DNA from: Gaiellasilicea sp963784895
Lineage (GTDB): Bacteria; Actinomycetota; Thermoleophilia; Gaiellales; Gaiellaceae
Length of the DNA stretch: 64,000 bases
Direction of reading: 5' to 3'
Assembly: GCA_963784895.1 (NCBI GenBank)
Contig: CAWATM010000003.1
Coordinates: forward strand, 1 to 64,000
The notes beneath the pieces are model-generated. The model ran no database searches, was not told the DNA's origin, and saw only the letters and a program-made list of their open reading frames with translations. Of the stretch, positions 45,448 through 53,147 are shown in pieces. Every line of letters begins with the position of its first letter. Within the stretch, counting starts at the first letter, position 1. A program made the position numbers and the translations under genes.

Positions 45448-45681
45448 TGGAACGCCCCGGACCTGAAGCAGCCGCTCGGGCGGCTGCTCGGACCCGCCGA
45501 GCCCGAGGTCGGCTGCGACGAGTGCTTCGACCTGCTCGACCGCTATGTCGAGCTCGAGCTCTCGGGCGCCGACGCCGAGGCTGCGATCCCGGGGCTGCGG
45601 GCCCACCTCGACGGCTGCCCTGCCTGCCGCGAGGAGCACGCGAGCCTGCTGGCGCTCGTCGGCGGCGAGCAAGTCCCGTAG
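45447..45681 (+). pseudogene. Zinc-finger anti-sigma factor, start in another frame
   Basis: The frame ending at TAG 45681 encodes 'CDECFDLLDRYVELELSGAD' and 'HLDGCPACREEHASLLALV', the H-x3-C-x2-C zinc anti-sigma domain. The only start codon near the sigma stop is ATG 45447, which is out of frame by one base; removing one base in the run GCCCCGGA near 45455 joins them into about 77 residues. No membrane helix is present, so it is cytoplasmic. It should bind the sigma factor encoded just upstream. Confidence 0.65.
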
Positions 45682-46013
45682 GTCGTCTCCCGGGAGGCTC
45701 CGGCCCCGAGCTTCAAGGGTCGGTCCCTGATCCCGCGGATGTGTTGCGGACGGTGTCGATCGAGCCCGGCGAGGGCTTCGTCGTCTGCGCCCACCTCAGC
45801 GATCGGGCCTCGTCTCGGCAGGGGCGGCCACGGCGACGGCGACCGCGAGCACGAGCACGAGCACGAGCGCGATCGCTCCTCGTGGTAGTGCCAACAGCGG
45901 CCCGGAGTAGCGCGCTGCGCACAACTACGTAGCGCGCTTCAGCAAGCTTGCTGATGCCCTGTCGCCTCCGTCGAGCGAGCCTGTGCGCACAGGTACGCGA
46001 CAAGGAGGCAGCC
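45682..46013. other. Intergenic region with palindromes
   Basis: No gene is supported in these 332 bases. A run of GAGCAC hexamers lies near 45850-45870. GTAGCGCGCT is repeated near 45907 and 45928, and a perfect 16-bp palindrome TCAGCAAGCTTGCTGA is at 45939-45954. The palindrome lies 60 bases before the small membrane protein and universal stress genes, a plausible operator. Confidence 0.5.
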
Positions 46014-46157
46014 ATGTGGCCGGGAGGTTTCACCGACTGGATCGTGCTGGCCTCCGGCTATCTGCTCGCGCTGGGGCTCTTCTACTGGCTCGGCGGGATC
46101 AGACGTGCCGGAGCTGCGATCAGGAGCTGGGGGCGAGCGAGCACGCGGACCAACTGA
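46014..46157 (+). CDS. Small single-pass membrane protein (47 residues)
   Basis: ATG 46014 follows AAGGAGG with good spacing. The product begins 'MWPGGFTDWIVLASGYLLAL' and has one helix (about 8-26) and a basic C terminus. It is first in a short operon with the universal stress protein. No family recognised. Confidence 0.65.
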   Translation: MWPGGFTDWIVLASGYLLALGLFYWLGGIRRAGAAIRSWGRASTRTN

Positions 46158-46173
46158 GAGCGGAGGAGGAGTG

Positions 46174-46653
46174 ATGAAAAGAATTCTGGTTGCAACAGAC
46201 GGCTCGGTCTCCTCGACCGAGGCCGTGCAGTTCGGTGTCGAGCTCGCGGCGGAGCATGCCGCGGAGTTGATCTTCGTTCATGTCGTCCCGGTGCTGGACG
46301 TCGTGCCGGCCACCGGCTTCGGGATCGGCGGGGCGTTCCCGCACGAGGTGTCGAAGGAGGACCGGTCGCTGCTGGACGACGCGGCCGCCGCGGCGATGGA
46401 GCACAACGTCGTCTCGACCACGGCGCTCCTGCGGGGTGACACCGTCGAGGAGATCCTGGGGTACGCCGACACCCACGACGTCGACGTGATCGTGGTCGGC
46501 TCGCGCGGACAGGGCGCCGTCGCGGCGACGCTGCTCGGGAGCGTCTCCCGGGCCGTTCTGCGAGAGGCTCGCCGCCCGGTCGTGGTCGTGCGCGCCGGCG
46601 CGCTCGTTCACGCGACCGAGCCGCGTGCGACCACGGCGGCGGTCGGCCGATGA
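46174..46653 (+). CDS. Universal stress protein (single domain)
   Basis: 159 residues of UspA fold. It begins 'MKRILVATDGSVSSTEAVQF', with the ATP-binding signature 'VVGSRGQGAVAATLLGSVSR' (G-x2-G-x9-G-S type) near 108 and 'RRPVVVVRAG' at the end. It therefore likely binds ATP. A GGAGGAG ribosome site precedes ATG 46174. It overlaps the next tiny gene by four bases. In other Actinomycetota such genes answer hypoxia or stationary phase. Confidence 0.92.
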   Translation: MKRILVATDGSVSSTEAVQFGVELAAEHAAELIFVHVVPVLDVVPATGFGIGGAFPHEVSKEDRSLLDDAAAAAMEHNVVSTTALLRGDTVEEILGYADTHDVDVIVVGSRGQGAVAATLLGSVSRAVLREARRPVVVVRAGALVHATEPRATTAAVGR

Positions 46654-46805
46654 CGCTGATCTGGTTCGTCGCCTGGTTGATCGCCGACCTGATCGGTGAT
46701 CGGGAGGCGCTGCTCTTCGACCCCGTCAACGCCTGGGCCGCCACGTTCGTGCTCGCGCTCGCGCTGGACGTGAGCCGCGCAGGCGGCGTCCCGGGCAGGA
46801 GCTGA
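46650..46805 (+). CDS. Small membrane protein (51 residues)
   Basis: ATG 46650 overlaps the stop of the stress protein. The product 'MTLIWFVAWLIADLIGDREA' continues with a second hydrophobic stretch 'AWAATFVLALALDVSRA', giving two short helices. No family recognised; its tight coupling suggests it is real. Confidence 0.6.
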   Translation: MTLIWFVAWLIADLIGDREALLFDPVNAWAATFVLALALDVSRAGGVPGRS

Positions 46806-46820
46806 GCGAAAGGAGAGATC

Positions 46821-47888
46821 ATGTCCACAACCACCCTCGAGGTGAGCGAGCGAGGCCGGGCGCAGACGCCCGCCACAATGCACGCGGCGGTCGTGCGCTC
46901 GTTCAGCGAGCCGCTCCGGCTGGAGGAGCTCGAGACGCCCGCCCCAGGATCCGGCGAGGTGCTCGTCCGGATCGAGGCTTCGGGCCTCTGCCACACCGAC
47001 ATCCACGCAGCCCACGGCGATTGGCCCGTGAAGCCCTCGCCGCCGTTCGTCCCCGGGCACGAGGGAGTCGGAATCGTCGTCGAGCTGGGCGAGGACGTGA
47101 CCGAGGTCGGGGTCGGCGACCGCGTCGCAGTGCCGTGGCTCGGCTATGCCTGCGGGACGTGCGACCACTGCGTGTCCGGCTGGGAGACACTCTGCCTGCA
47201 GCAGCGGAACACCGGCTACTCCGTCGACGGCGGCTTCGCCGAGTACCTGACCGCGTCGGCGCGCTTCGTCGTACCGGTGCCGGAGGGGCTCGACCCGCTC
47301 GACGCGGCCCCACTCACCTGCGCCGGCGTGACGACGTACAAGGCCGTCAAGGTCTCCGGCGCCCGGTCCTCCGACCTCGTCGCCGTCTTCGGCGTCGGCG
47401 GGCTCGGCCACCTGGCGGTGCAATACGCCCGCATCGCGGGGGCACGGGTCGTCGCGGTCGACCTGCACGAGGACAAGCTCGAGCTCGCCCGCCAGCTGGG
47501 TGCCGACTTCACCGTCAACGCGACGGCCGAGGATCCAGCGGCGGCGATCCAGGCCCTCGGCGGCGCCGATGCCGCGATCGCGCTCGCGGTCGCCCCGAAA
47601 GCGTTCCGGGACGCCTACGGCGCCCTCCGGCGGGGCGGCACGCTCGTCTTCGTCGGCCTGCCCGCGGACAACCACGTCGACATCCCGATCTTCGAGACCG
47701 TGCTGAACGGAATCACGATCGTGGGCTCGATCGTCGGGACGCGGACCGACCTGCGCGAGGTGTTCGAGCTGCATGCGGCCGGACGCACGCACGTCATCCG
47801 CGAGCAGCGGCCCCTGCACCAGGTCAACGAGGCGATCGCCGACGTCGAGGCGGGACGTGTTCCGGCGCGGATCGTCTTCACGCCCTGA
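46821..47888 (+). CDS. Zinc-dependent alcohol dehydrogenase
   Basis: 355 residues of the medium-chain dehydrogenase family (AdhA/AdhP-like). Catalytic zinc motifs are 'GLCHTDIHAAHGDWPVKP' (Cys near 57) and 'GHEGVGIVVELGEDV' (His-Glu near 80-81). The structural zinc Cys cluster is 'CGTCDHCVSGWETLC' (near 112-126), and the NAD site is 'VFGVGGLGHLAVQYARIAG' near 190. It interconverts alcohols and aldehydes with NAD(H). AAGGAG lies seven bases before ATG 46821. Its place among stress genes suggests a role in reoxidising NADH during oxygen limitation. Confidence 0.92.
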   Translation: MSTTTLEVSERGRAQTPATMHAAVVRSFSEPLRLEELETPAPGSGEVLVRIEASGLCHTDIHAAHGDWPVKPSPPFVPGHEGVGIVVELGEDVTEVGVGDRVAVPWLGYACGTCDHCVSGWETLCLQQRNTGYSVDGGFAEYLTASARFVVPVPEGLDPLDAAPLTCAGVTTYKAVKVSGARSSDLVAVFGVGGLGHLAVQYARIAGARVVAVDLHEDKLELARQLGADFTVNATAEDPAAAIQALGGADAAIALAVAPKAFRDAYGALRRGGTLVFVGLPADNHVDIPIFETVLNGITIVGSIVGTRTDLREVFELHAAGRTHVIREQRPLHQVNEAIADVEAGRVPARIVFTP

Positions 47889-47907
47889 CGGCGAGGAGGT
47901 GGTGGCG

Positions 47908-48639
47908 ATGAAGAAACCAATCCTCGAAGCGGCCGGAGTCCGAAAGGTCTATCGGTCCGGAGGGACGGAGGTCTGCGCTCTGAAGGAGCTCGACCTGGAG
48001 GTGCCGGAGGGCCAGTTCCTGGCCGTGATGGGTCCGTCGGGCTCGGGCAAGACGACGCTGCTGAACTGCCTCTCGGGGCTCGATGAGATCGACGACGGCC
48101 GTGTGCTCGTCGACGGCCACTCGATCCACGAGCTCTCGGACGCGCGGCGCACGCAGCATCGCGCCGAGACGATGGGGTTCATCTTCCAGGCGTTCAACCT
48201 GATCCCCGTCTTCAGCGCCACCGAGAACGTGGAGCTGCCGCTCCTGCTCACGCATGTCCCCGAGCGGGAGGCGCGGCAGCGGGCGCGGGAGACGTTGACG
48301 CGCGTCGGGCTCGGCCACCGGCTCGACCGGCGACCGCCGGAGCTCTCCGGCGGGGAGCAGCAGCGCGTCGCGATCGCCCGCGCCCTCGCGGGCCGGCCGC
48401 GGCTCGTCTGGGCGGACGAGCCGACGGGCAACCTCGACTCGGAGATGGCGGCGGCGGTGATGGAGCTCCTGACCGAGCTCCACGGGGAGGGCCTGACGAT
48501 CGTCCTCGTCACGCACGACCCGACCGTCGCCGCGCTGGCCGACCGGCTGATCACCGTCCGCGACGGCGAGCTCGTCGGTGACGAGCTCCTGGGGGGCGAG
48601 GTGGCGGCTGCATCCCGGCGGGCGGTGCTGGTCCGATGA
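47908..48639 (+). CDS. ABC transporter ATP-binding protein, LolD/MacB type
   Basis: 243 residues. Walker A 'MGPSGSGKTTLLNCL' is near 42, signature 'PPELSGGEQQRVAIARALAG' near 147, Walker B 'RLVWADEPTGNLDS' near 170. 'MGFIFQAFNLIPVFSATENV' is typical of the lipoprotein/macrolide exporter group. ATG 47908 is chosen over longer frames because GGAGGTGGTG precedes it and it follows the dehydrogenase stop by 19 bases. It overlaps the permease by four bases. Confidence 0.92.
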   Translation: MKKPILEAAGVRKVYRSGGTEVCALKELDLEVPEGQFLAVMGPSGSGKTTLLNCLSGLDEIDDGRVLVDGHSIHELSDARRTQHRAETMGFIFQAFNLIPVFSATENVELPLLLTHVPEREARQRARETLTRVGLGHRLDRRPPELSGGEQQRVAIARALAGRPRLVWADEPTGNLDSEMAAAVMELLTELHGEGLTIVLVTHDPTVAALADRLITVRDGELVGDELLGGEVAAASRRAVLVR

Positions 48640-51491
48640 CCGCTGCGGCGCTGACCCTGGTCGCGCTGCTGTCGCTGCCGTTCCTCGCGATCCTCGTGCG
48701 CCGGCCCGTCCTCAGGCGGCTGGCGCTCCGGAACGCGTTGCGCCGACCGCGAGAGGCCGCGCTCGTCGTCCTCGGCTCGCTCCTCGGCGCCGCGATCATC
48801 ACCGGCTCGATGGTGGTGGGCGACACGATGAGCACGTCGATCCGTCACGTCGCGCACACGCACCTCGGTCCGATCGACGAGCTCGTCTCGGCCCGCGGCC
48901 CGCGGGAGCAGCAGCTGTTGCTGCGGGCGCTGCACACACTCCCGCGCCGGGATGTCGACGGCGTGCTCGCGTTCGCCACCATCGATGCCGCCGCGACGTC
49001 GACGGGACCGCACGTGCTGGCGGCACCCCGCTCGCAGGTGATCGCGGTCGACTTCGCCGCCGCGCGGAGGTTCGGTCGCGACCCGGCGTCGACGGGCATG
49101 AGCGGCCCGACGCCGGGGCTCGGTCGCGCTGCGGTCACCGCTGACCTCGCGCGCTCGCTCGAGCTCCGGATCGGCGGCCGTGTCGCCGTCTACGCCTACG
49201 GACGCCGGACGACCCTCGTCGTCGACCGGATCCTGCCGCGGCGCGGGATCGCCGGCTTCTGGCTCGGCGTCGAGCAGGAGGCGAACAATGTGCTCGTCTC
49301 CTGGCCGACGTTCGAGCGGATCGAGGTCGGCAGCGGCGGCGCCCCGCCGAATTGGACCGTCGCGGTCTCCAACCTTGGCGGCGTCGAGAGCGGCGCTGCC
49401 CGGACCGACGCGGTCGTGCGCCAGATCGAGACGGCGGTTGCGTCGACGGGCCTCGAGGCGGCGGTCTACACGGCGAAGCAGACCTCGCTCGACACCGCGG
49501 ACGCGGTCGGCAAGGGATTCGAGTCGATGTTCACCGCCACCGGTAGCTTCGGCGTCCTCGCCGGGCTGCTTCTGCTCGTCAACCTGTTCGTGATGCTCGC
49601 GGCGGAGCGAAAGACCGAGCTCGGGATGGCGCGCGCGATCGGGATGCGGCGCTCGCAGCTCGTCGGCGCGTTTGCCACCGAGGGCTGGCTCTACGCCCTC
49701 GTCGCGGCGGTGCTCGGGGTCGTCGTCGGAATCGGGCTCGGGCGGGCGCTCGTGGCCGTGTCGGCGCGGATCTTCTCGACCGAGCACAACCGCTTCGACC
49801 TCTACTTCACGCTCGAGCCGGCGAGCCTCGCGCTCGCGTTCGCGATCGGCTTCGTCGTCGCACTGGTGACGATCGTCGGCACGAGCCTGCGCGTGAGCAG
49901 GCTCAACATCATCCGGGCGATCCGCGACCTCCCGGAGCCGCCGCCGAGGCGGCGCGTTCGCCGGCTCGTCCTCGCCGGCGTCGCCGCCGCAGCCGGCATC
50001 GCCGTGACCGTGCCGGCCCTCTCCTCCCAGAACGGCTACGCGCTCCTGCTCGGACCGACGCTCGCCGTCGCCGGACTGGCGCCGTTCGCCGCGCGCCTGA
50101 TCGGCGCATCGGCCGCGAACACGCTGGCATCCACCCTCGTCGTTCTCTGGGGCTGCTCGCTCTTCGCGCTCGTCCCGGACTCGACGAAGGGCGCCGGAAT
50201 GATGCTCTACGTCGCCCAGGGAGTGGTGCTGACGGCGGCGGCGGTGACGCTCGTGTCGGTGCAGCAGGAGCGGCTCAGCCGGGTGCTCCGGGGGCTGACC
50301 GGAGGCCGCTCGCTCTCGCTCAGGCTCGGGCTCGCCTACCCGCTGGCCCGGCGGTCGAGGACGGGGCTGACGATCGCGATGTACGCGCTCGTCGTCTTCA
50401 TCCTCACCTTCATCACGTCGCTCGCCCACATGATCGACGCGCAGGTCGACACCGCGAGCGCTTCTGTGCGAGGCGGGTACGACGTCATCGTCACCTCGAG
50501 CGCCGCCAACCCCGTGCGGGCACGGCAGGTGGCACAGCTCGACGGGGTCGAGAGCGTCGCGCCGCTCGCGCGCGCGACCGGGCTCTTCCGGGTCGACGCC
50601 ATTGAGGACGCCGTGCCCTGGGGCATGACCGCGTTCGACGAGGCGTTCGTGCGCGGCGGGCCGCCCGCGCTCGACGATCGCGGCGCCTACCCGACCGACC
50701 GGGCCGCGTGGGAGGCGGTGCTGAGAGATCCGAGCCTGGCGATCGTGGACACCGCGTTCCTGCAGGCGAGCGGAGGCCCGCCGAGCTTCACCGCCGAGCC
50801 GGGGACGAGGATTCGCGCCCAGGATCCGTACACGGGCCGTACGCGGGTGCTGACCGTGGCAGCGCTCGCGCCGGTCGACTACTTCATCGAGACGGGGGTC
50901 TTCTACGGCGCCGACGGAGCGCGGACGCTGTTCGGCTACCAGCTCGCCCGCGACCGGCTCTACGTCGGCCTGCGGCCCGGGCTGGACGCGGACGACTTCG
51001 CTGCGGACGTGCAGTCGACGTTCCTCGTCAACGGCACCGAGGCGGTCGCGATCGACACGATCATGGCGGAGGGGTTCACGATGACCCGCCAGATCTTCCA
51101 GCTCTTCGAGGGCTACTTGGCGATGGGCCTGATCGTCGGGATCGCCGGCACCGCGGTCGTGATGATCCGGGCGGTGCGCGAGCGGCGCCGGCAGATCGGG
51201 ACGCTGCGCGCGCTCGGCTTCGGCAAGCAGGCGGTCGGCCGCAGCTTCGCGGTCGAGACGGGCGTCGTCGCGATCGAGGGAACGGTGATCGGCGCCGTGC
51301 TCGCGCTCGTCACGCTCTACGACATCGTCGCGCTCAGCGACTCCTTCGGGGACATGCGCTTCTCGATCCCGTACGCCTCGCTCGGCATCCTGCTCGCCGG
51401 CACCGTCGCGGCCTCGCTGCTGGCGACGGTCTGGCCGACGGTTTCCGCCAGCCGGATCCGGCCCGCCGTTGCACTCCGCATGACCGACTGA
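48636..51491 (+). CDS. ABC transporter permease, large FtsX/MacB type
   Basis: 951 residues with two FtsX repeats: 'KTELGMARAIGMRRSQLVGA' near 325 and 'RRQIGTLRALGFGKQAVGRS' near 848, each followed by three helices. Two large extracytoplasmic domains (about 60-300 and 600-800) and further central helices are present. It works with the ATPase encoded just upstream. The substrate is unknown; lipids, lipoproteins or wall-active effectors are usual. Confidence 0.9.
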   Translation: MTAAALTLVALLSLPFLAILVRRPVLRRLALRNALRRPREAALVVLGSLLGAAIITGSMVVGDTMSTSIRHVAHTHLGPIDELVSARGPREQQLLLRALHTLPRRDVDGVLAFATIDAAATSTGPHVLAAPRSQVIAVDFAAARRFGRDPASTGMSGPTPGLGRAAVTADLARSLELRIGGRVAVYAYGRRTTLVVDRILPRRGIAGFWLGVEQEANNVLVSWPTFERIEVGSGGAPPNWTVAVSNLGGVESGAARTDAVVRQIETAVASTGLEAAVYTAKQTSLDTADAVGKGFESMFTATGSFGVLAGLLLLVNLFVMLAAERKTELGMARAIGMRRSQLVGAFATEGWLYALVAAVLGVVVGIGLGRALVAVSARIFSTEHNRFDLYFTLEPASLALAFAIGFVVALVTIVGTSLRVSRLNIIRAIRDLPEPPPRRRVRRLVLAGVAAAAGIAVTVPALSSQNGYALLLGPTLAVAGLAPFAARLIGASAANTLASTLVVLWGCSLFALVPDSTKGAGMMLYVAQGVVLTAAAVTLVSVQQERLSRVLRGLTGGRSLSLRLGLAYPLARRSRTGLTIAMYALVVFILTFITSLAHMIDAQVDTASASVRGGYDVIVTSSAANPVRARQVAQLDGVESVAPLARATGLFRVDAIEDAVPWGMTAFDEAFVRGGPPALDDRGAYPTDRAAWEAVLRDPSLAIVDTAFLQASGGPPSFTAEPGTRIRAQDPYTGRTRVLTVAALAPVDYFIETGVFYGADGARTLFGYQLARDRLYVGLRPGLDADDFAADVQSTFLVNGTEAVAIDTIMAEGFTMTRQIFQLFEGYLAMGLIVGIAGTAVVMIRAVRERRRQIGTLRALGFGKQAVGRSFAVETGVVAIEGTVIGAVLALVTLYDIVALSDSFGDMRFSIPYASLGILLAGTVAASLLATVWPTVSASRIRPAVALRMTD

Positions 51492-51522
51492 GCCCGCGCA
51501 CTCGCCCGCAACGGCATCCGCA

Positions 51523-51535
51523 TTCTCCCGCAGGC
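51523..51535 (+). promoter_or_regulatory. Copy 1 of a shared intergenic motif (TTCTCCCGCAGGC)
   Basis: A variant of the motif GTAGTTCYCCGCAGGCGA found at 55818 and 62731, about 86 bases upstream of the next gene. Possible binding site of a common regulator. Confidence 0.3.
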
Positions 51536-51621
51536 AGGTTCCGCGCCCGCGCTGATGGCGGCTGCCGCGCGATCGGCGAACCTGCGGCCATCGCATGAGG
51601 CAAACCGGAAGGGAGACGGAG

Positions 51622-52194
51622 ATGAAGAAGTGGTTCGCATACGGAGGGATCGCAGCCAGTGTGATCCTCGTGGCCTTCGGGGCCGGCGCGATCGCGATCG
51701 GCGTCAACGGCTACAACGAGGTGCGCGACGAGCTCGCCGCCCAGAAGATCGTCGCCGGCGACGACGCCGCCGAGCTGACGGACGGCAGGCTCCAGCCGGG
51801 CGAGGAGATCACGACCGGCGCCGAGGCGCGCGCCTTCGCGGACATCATGGAGCACCACACGCTCGATGCCACCCAGGGCAAGCGGTATGCCGAGATGGGC
51901 CGCTTCCTGACGGCGGACGGCACGGACACGAGCGACGAGGCGCTCGCGGCGAAGACGCCGGAGGGCCGCCCGGTCGAGAACGGGCTGCGCAACATGTGGG
52001 TGACCGAGACGGCGCTCACGACCGCGCTCAACACGGCCTTCTTCGCCGAGCGCGTCGCGGTCTTCTCGATCGTCATGGGCGCGGCGCTGCTGCTCACGGG
52101 CATCGGCTTCTTCGTCCTGACCCTCGGCGGCGCGCTCGGGATCGTCGCGATCCCGCGCCGGCAGAAGTCGATGGACACCGCCGCGGCTCTCTAG
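51622..52194 (+). CDS. Membrane protein with two helices and a hydrophilic loop
   Basis: 190 residues. One helix lies at the N terminus ('AYGGIAASVILVAFGAGAIA') and one near 150-175, with about 125 external residues between them ('VRDELAAQKIVAGDDAAELT', 'ADIMEHHTLDATQGKRYAEM'). The C terminus is short and basic. I do not recognise the family. GGGAGACGGAG precedes ATG 51622. Its stop shares a base with the GTG of the MgtE-like gene, so the two are coupled. Confidence 0.7.
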   Translation: MKKWFAYGGIAASVILVAFGAGAIAIGVNGYNEVRDELAAQKIVAGDDAAELTDGRLQPGEEITTGAEARAFADIMEHHTLDATQGKRYAEMGRFLTADGTDTSDEALAAKTPEGRPVENGLRNMWVTETALTTALNTAFFAERVAVFSIVMGAALLLTGIGFFVLTLGGALGIVAIPRRQKSMDTAAAL

Positions 52195-53147
52195 TGCCGC
52201 AGCAGCACAGCATCAACGAGCGGGCCGTACCGGCCCGCTCGTTGCCGTTGCAGGTCTCGTCGACCGTCGCCGAGGCCCGCGCGGAGGTCGGCCGGGGCCC
52301 GCAGCGGGGACCCGACGTGCCCGTCTGCTTCGGCGAGCGGCTCGTCGGGGTGGTCGCGGTCGAGCGGCTCCTCGACGCACGAGCGGACGCGACCCTCGCG
52401 TCCATGGTCGACCGGGCAGTCGTCGTCGCGCCGCCGGACCAGGACGACGAGCGCAGCGCGCTCCTCGCCGCGAAGAGCGGCGCGCGCAGCGTCGCGGTCG
52501 TCGACGCCGACGGGCGGCTTGTGCGGATGCTGCCGCCGGAGCACTTGATCGCCGTGCTGAACGAGGAGCACGAGGAGGATCTGGCCCGGCTCGGCGGCTT
52601 CGTCGCGCGCAGCGGCCAGGCGCGCCACGCGGCCGAGGAGAGCGTCGCCCTGCGGCTCTGGCACCGGTTGCCCTGGCTTGCGCTCGGCCTCCTCGGCGCG
52701 ATGCTCTCCGCGGGTCTCGTCGCCGCCTTCGAGGACGACCTCCGGCGCCAGGTGCTGCTGGCGTTCTTCGTCCCCGCCGTCGTGTACATGGCGGACGCGG
52801 TCGGGACGCAGACGGAGACGCTCGTGATCCGGGGAATGGCCCTCGGCGTGTCGCTGCGTTCGATCGCGCGCCGCGAGCTCGCGACGGGCGCGATCATCGG
52901 CTGCCTGCTCGCGGTCGTCTTCTTCGTCTTCTGCCAGGCGCTCTGGGGCGAGCCCCGCGTGGCCGCGGCGGTCGCGATCGCGCTGCTCGTCAGCGCCTCG
53001 GTCGCCACGGTGATCGCGATGTCGCTCCCCTACCTGCTGCAGCGCCTCGGCCGTGATCCCGCGTACGGCTCGGGGCCGCTCGCGACGGTGATCCAGGACC
53101 TGCTCTCGGTCGCTGCCTACTTCGGCGTCGCGGCGGTGCTGGTCTAA
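52194..53147 (+). CDS. MgtE-like divalent-cation transporter without the N-terminal domain
   Basis: 317 residues, against about 450 for full MgtE. A CBS pair covers about 20-130 ('TVAEARAEVGRGPQRGPDVP', 'ARSVAVVDADGRLVRMLPPE'), and 'EEHEEDLARLGGF' is the linker helix. Five membrane helices follow with 'FFVPAVVYMADAVGTQTETL' and 'RELATGAIIGCLLAVVFFVF'. The N-terminal superhelical Mg-gate domain is absent. GTG 52194 overlaps the upstream stop, but a perfect hairpin (52215-52243) lies in codons 8-16; TTG 52242 right after it is an alternative start. Its TAA overlaps the next ATG. Confidence 0.8.
   Translation: MPQQHSINERAVPARSLPLQVSSTVAEARAEVGRGPQRGPDVPVCFGERLVGVVAVERLLDARADATLASMVDRAVVVAPPDQDDERSALLAAKSGARSVAVVDADGRLVRMLPPEHLIAVLNEEHEEDLARLGGFVARSGQARHAAEESVALRLWHRLPWLALGLLGAMLSAGLVAAFEDDLRRQVLLAFFVPAVVYMADAVGTQTETLVIRGMALGVSLRSIARRELATGAIIGCLLAVVFFVFCQALWGEPRVAAAVAIALLVSASVATVIAMSLPYLLQRLGRDPAYGSGPLATVIQDLLSVAAYFGVAAVLV
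52215..52243 (+). terminator. Perfect 13-bp hairpin at the MgtE-like gene start
   Basis: AACGAGCGGGCCG and its exact complement around TAC. It begins 21 bases after the upstream stop, where a terminator or attenuator would sit. It may down-regulate the transporter or mark its true start after it. Only GCCGTTG follows, so T-tract support is weak. Confidence 0.45.

Noticed and set aside
45730..45760. DevR/DosR-like box (AGGGTCGGTCCCT) upstream of the stress operon
   Set aside because: The match to the known consensus is partial and it lies about 270 bases from the first gene, too weak to call.
47949..51707. 1252-codon minus-strand frame
   Set aside because: Antisense shadow of the ABC ATPase and permease genes; Arg/Asp/Glu rich with no domain.
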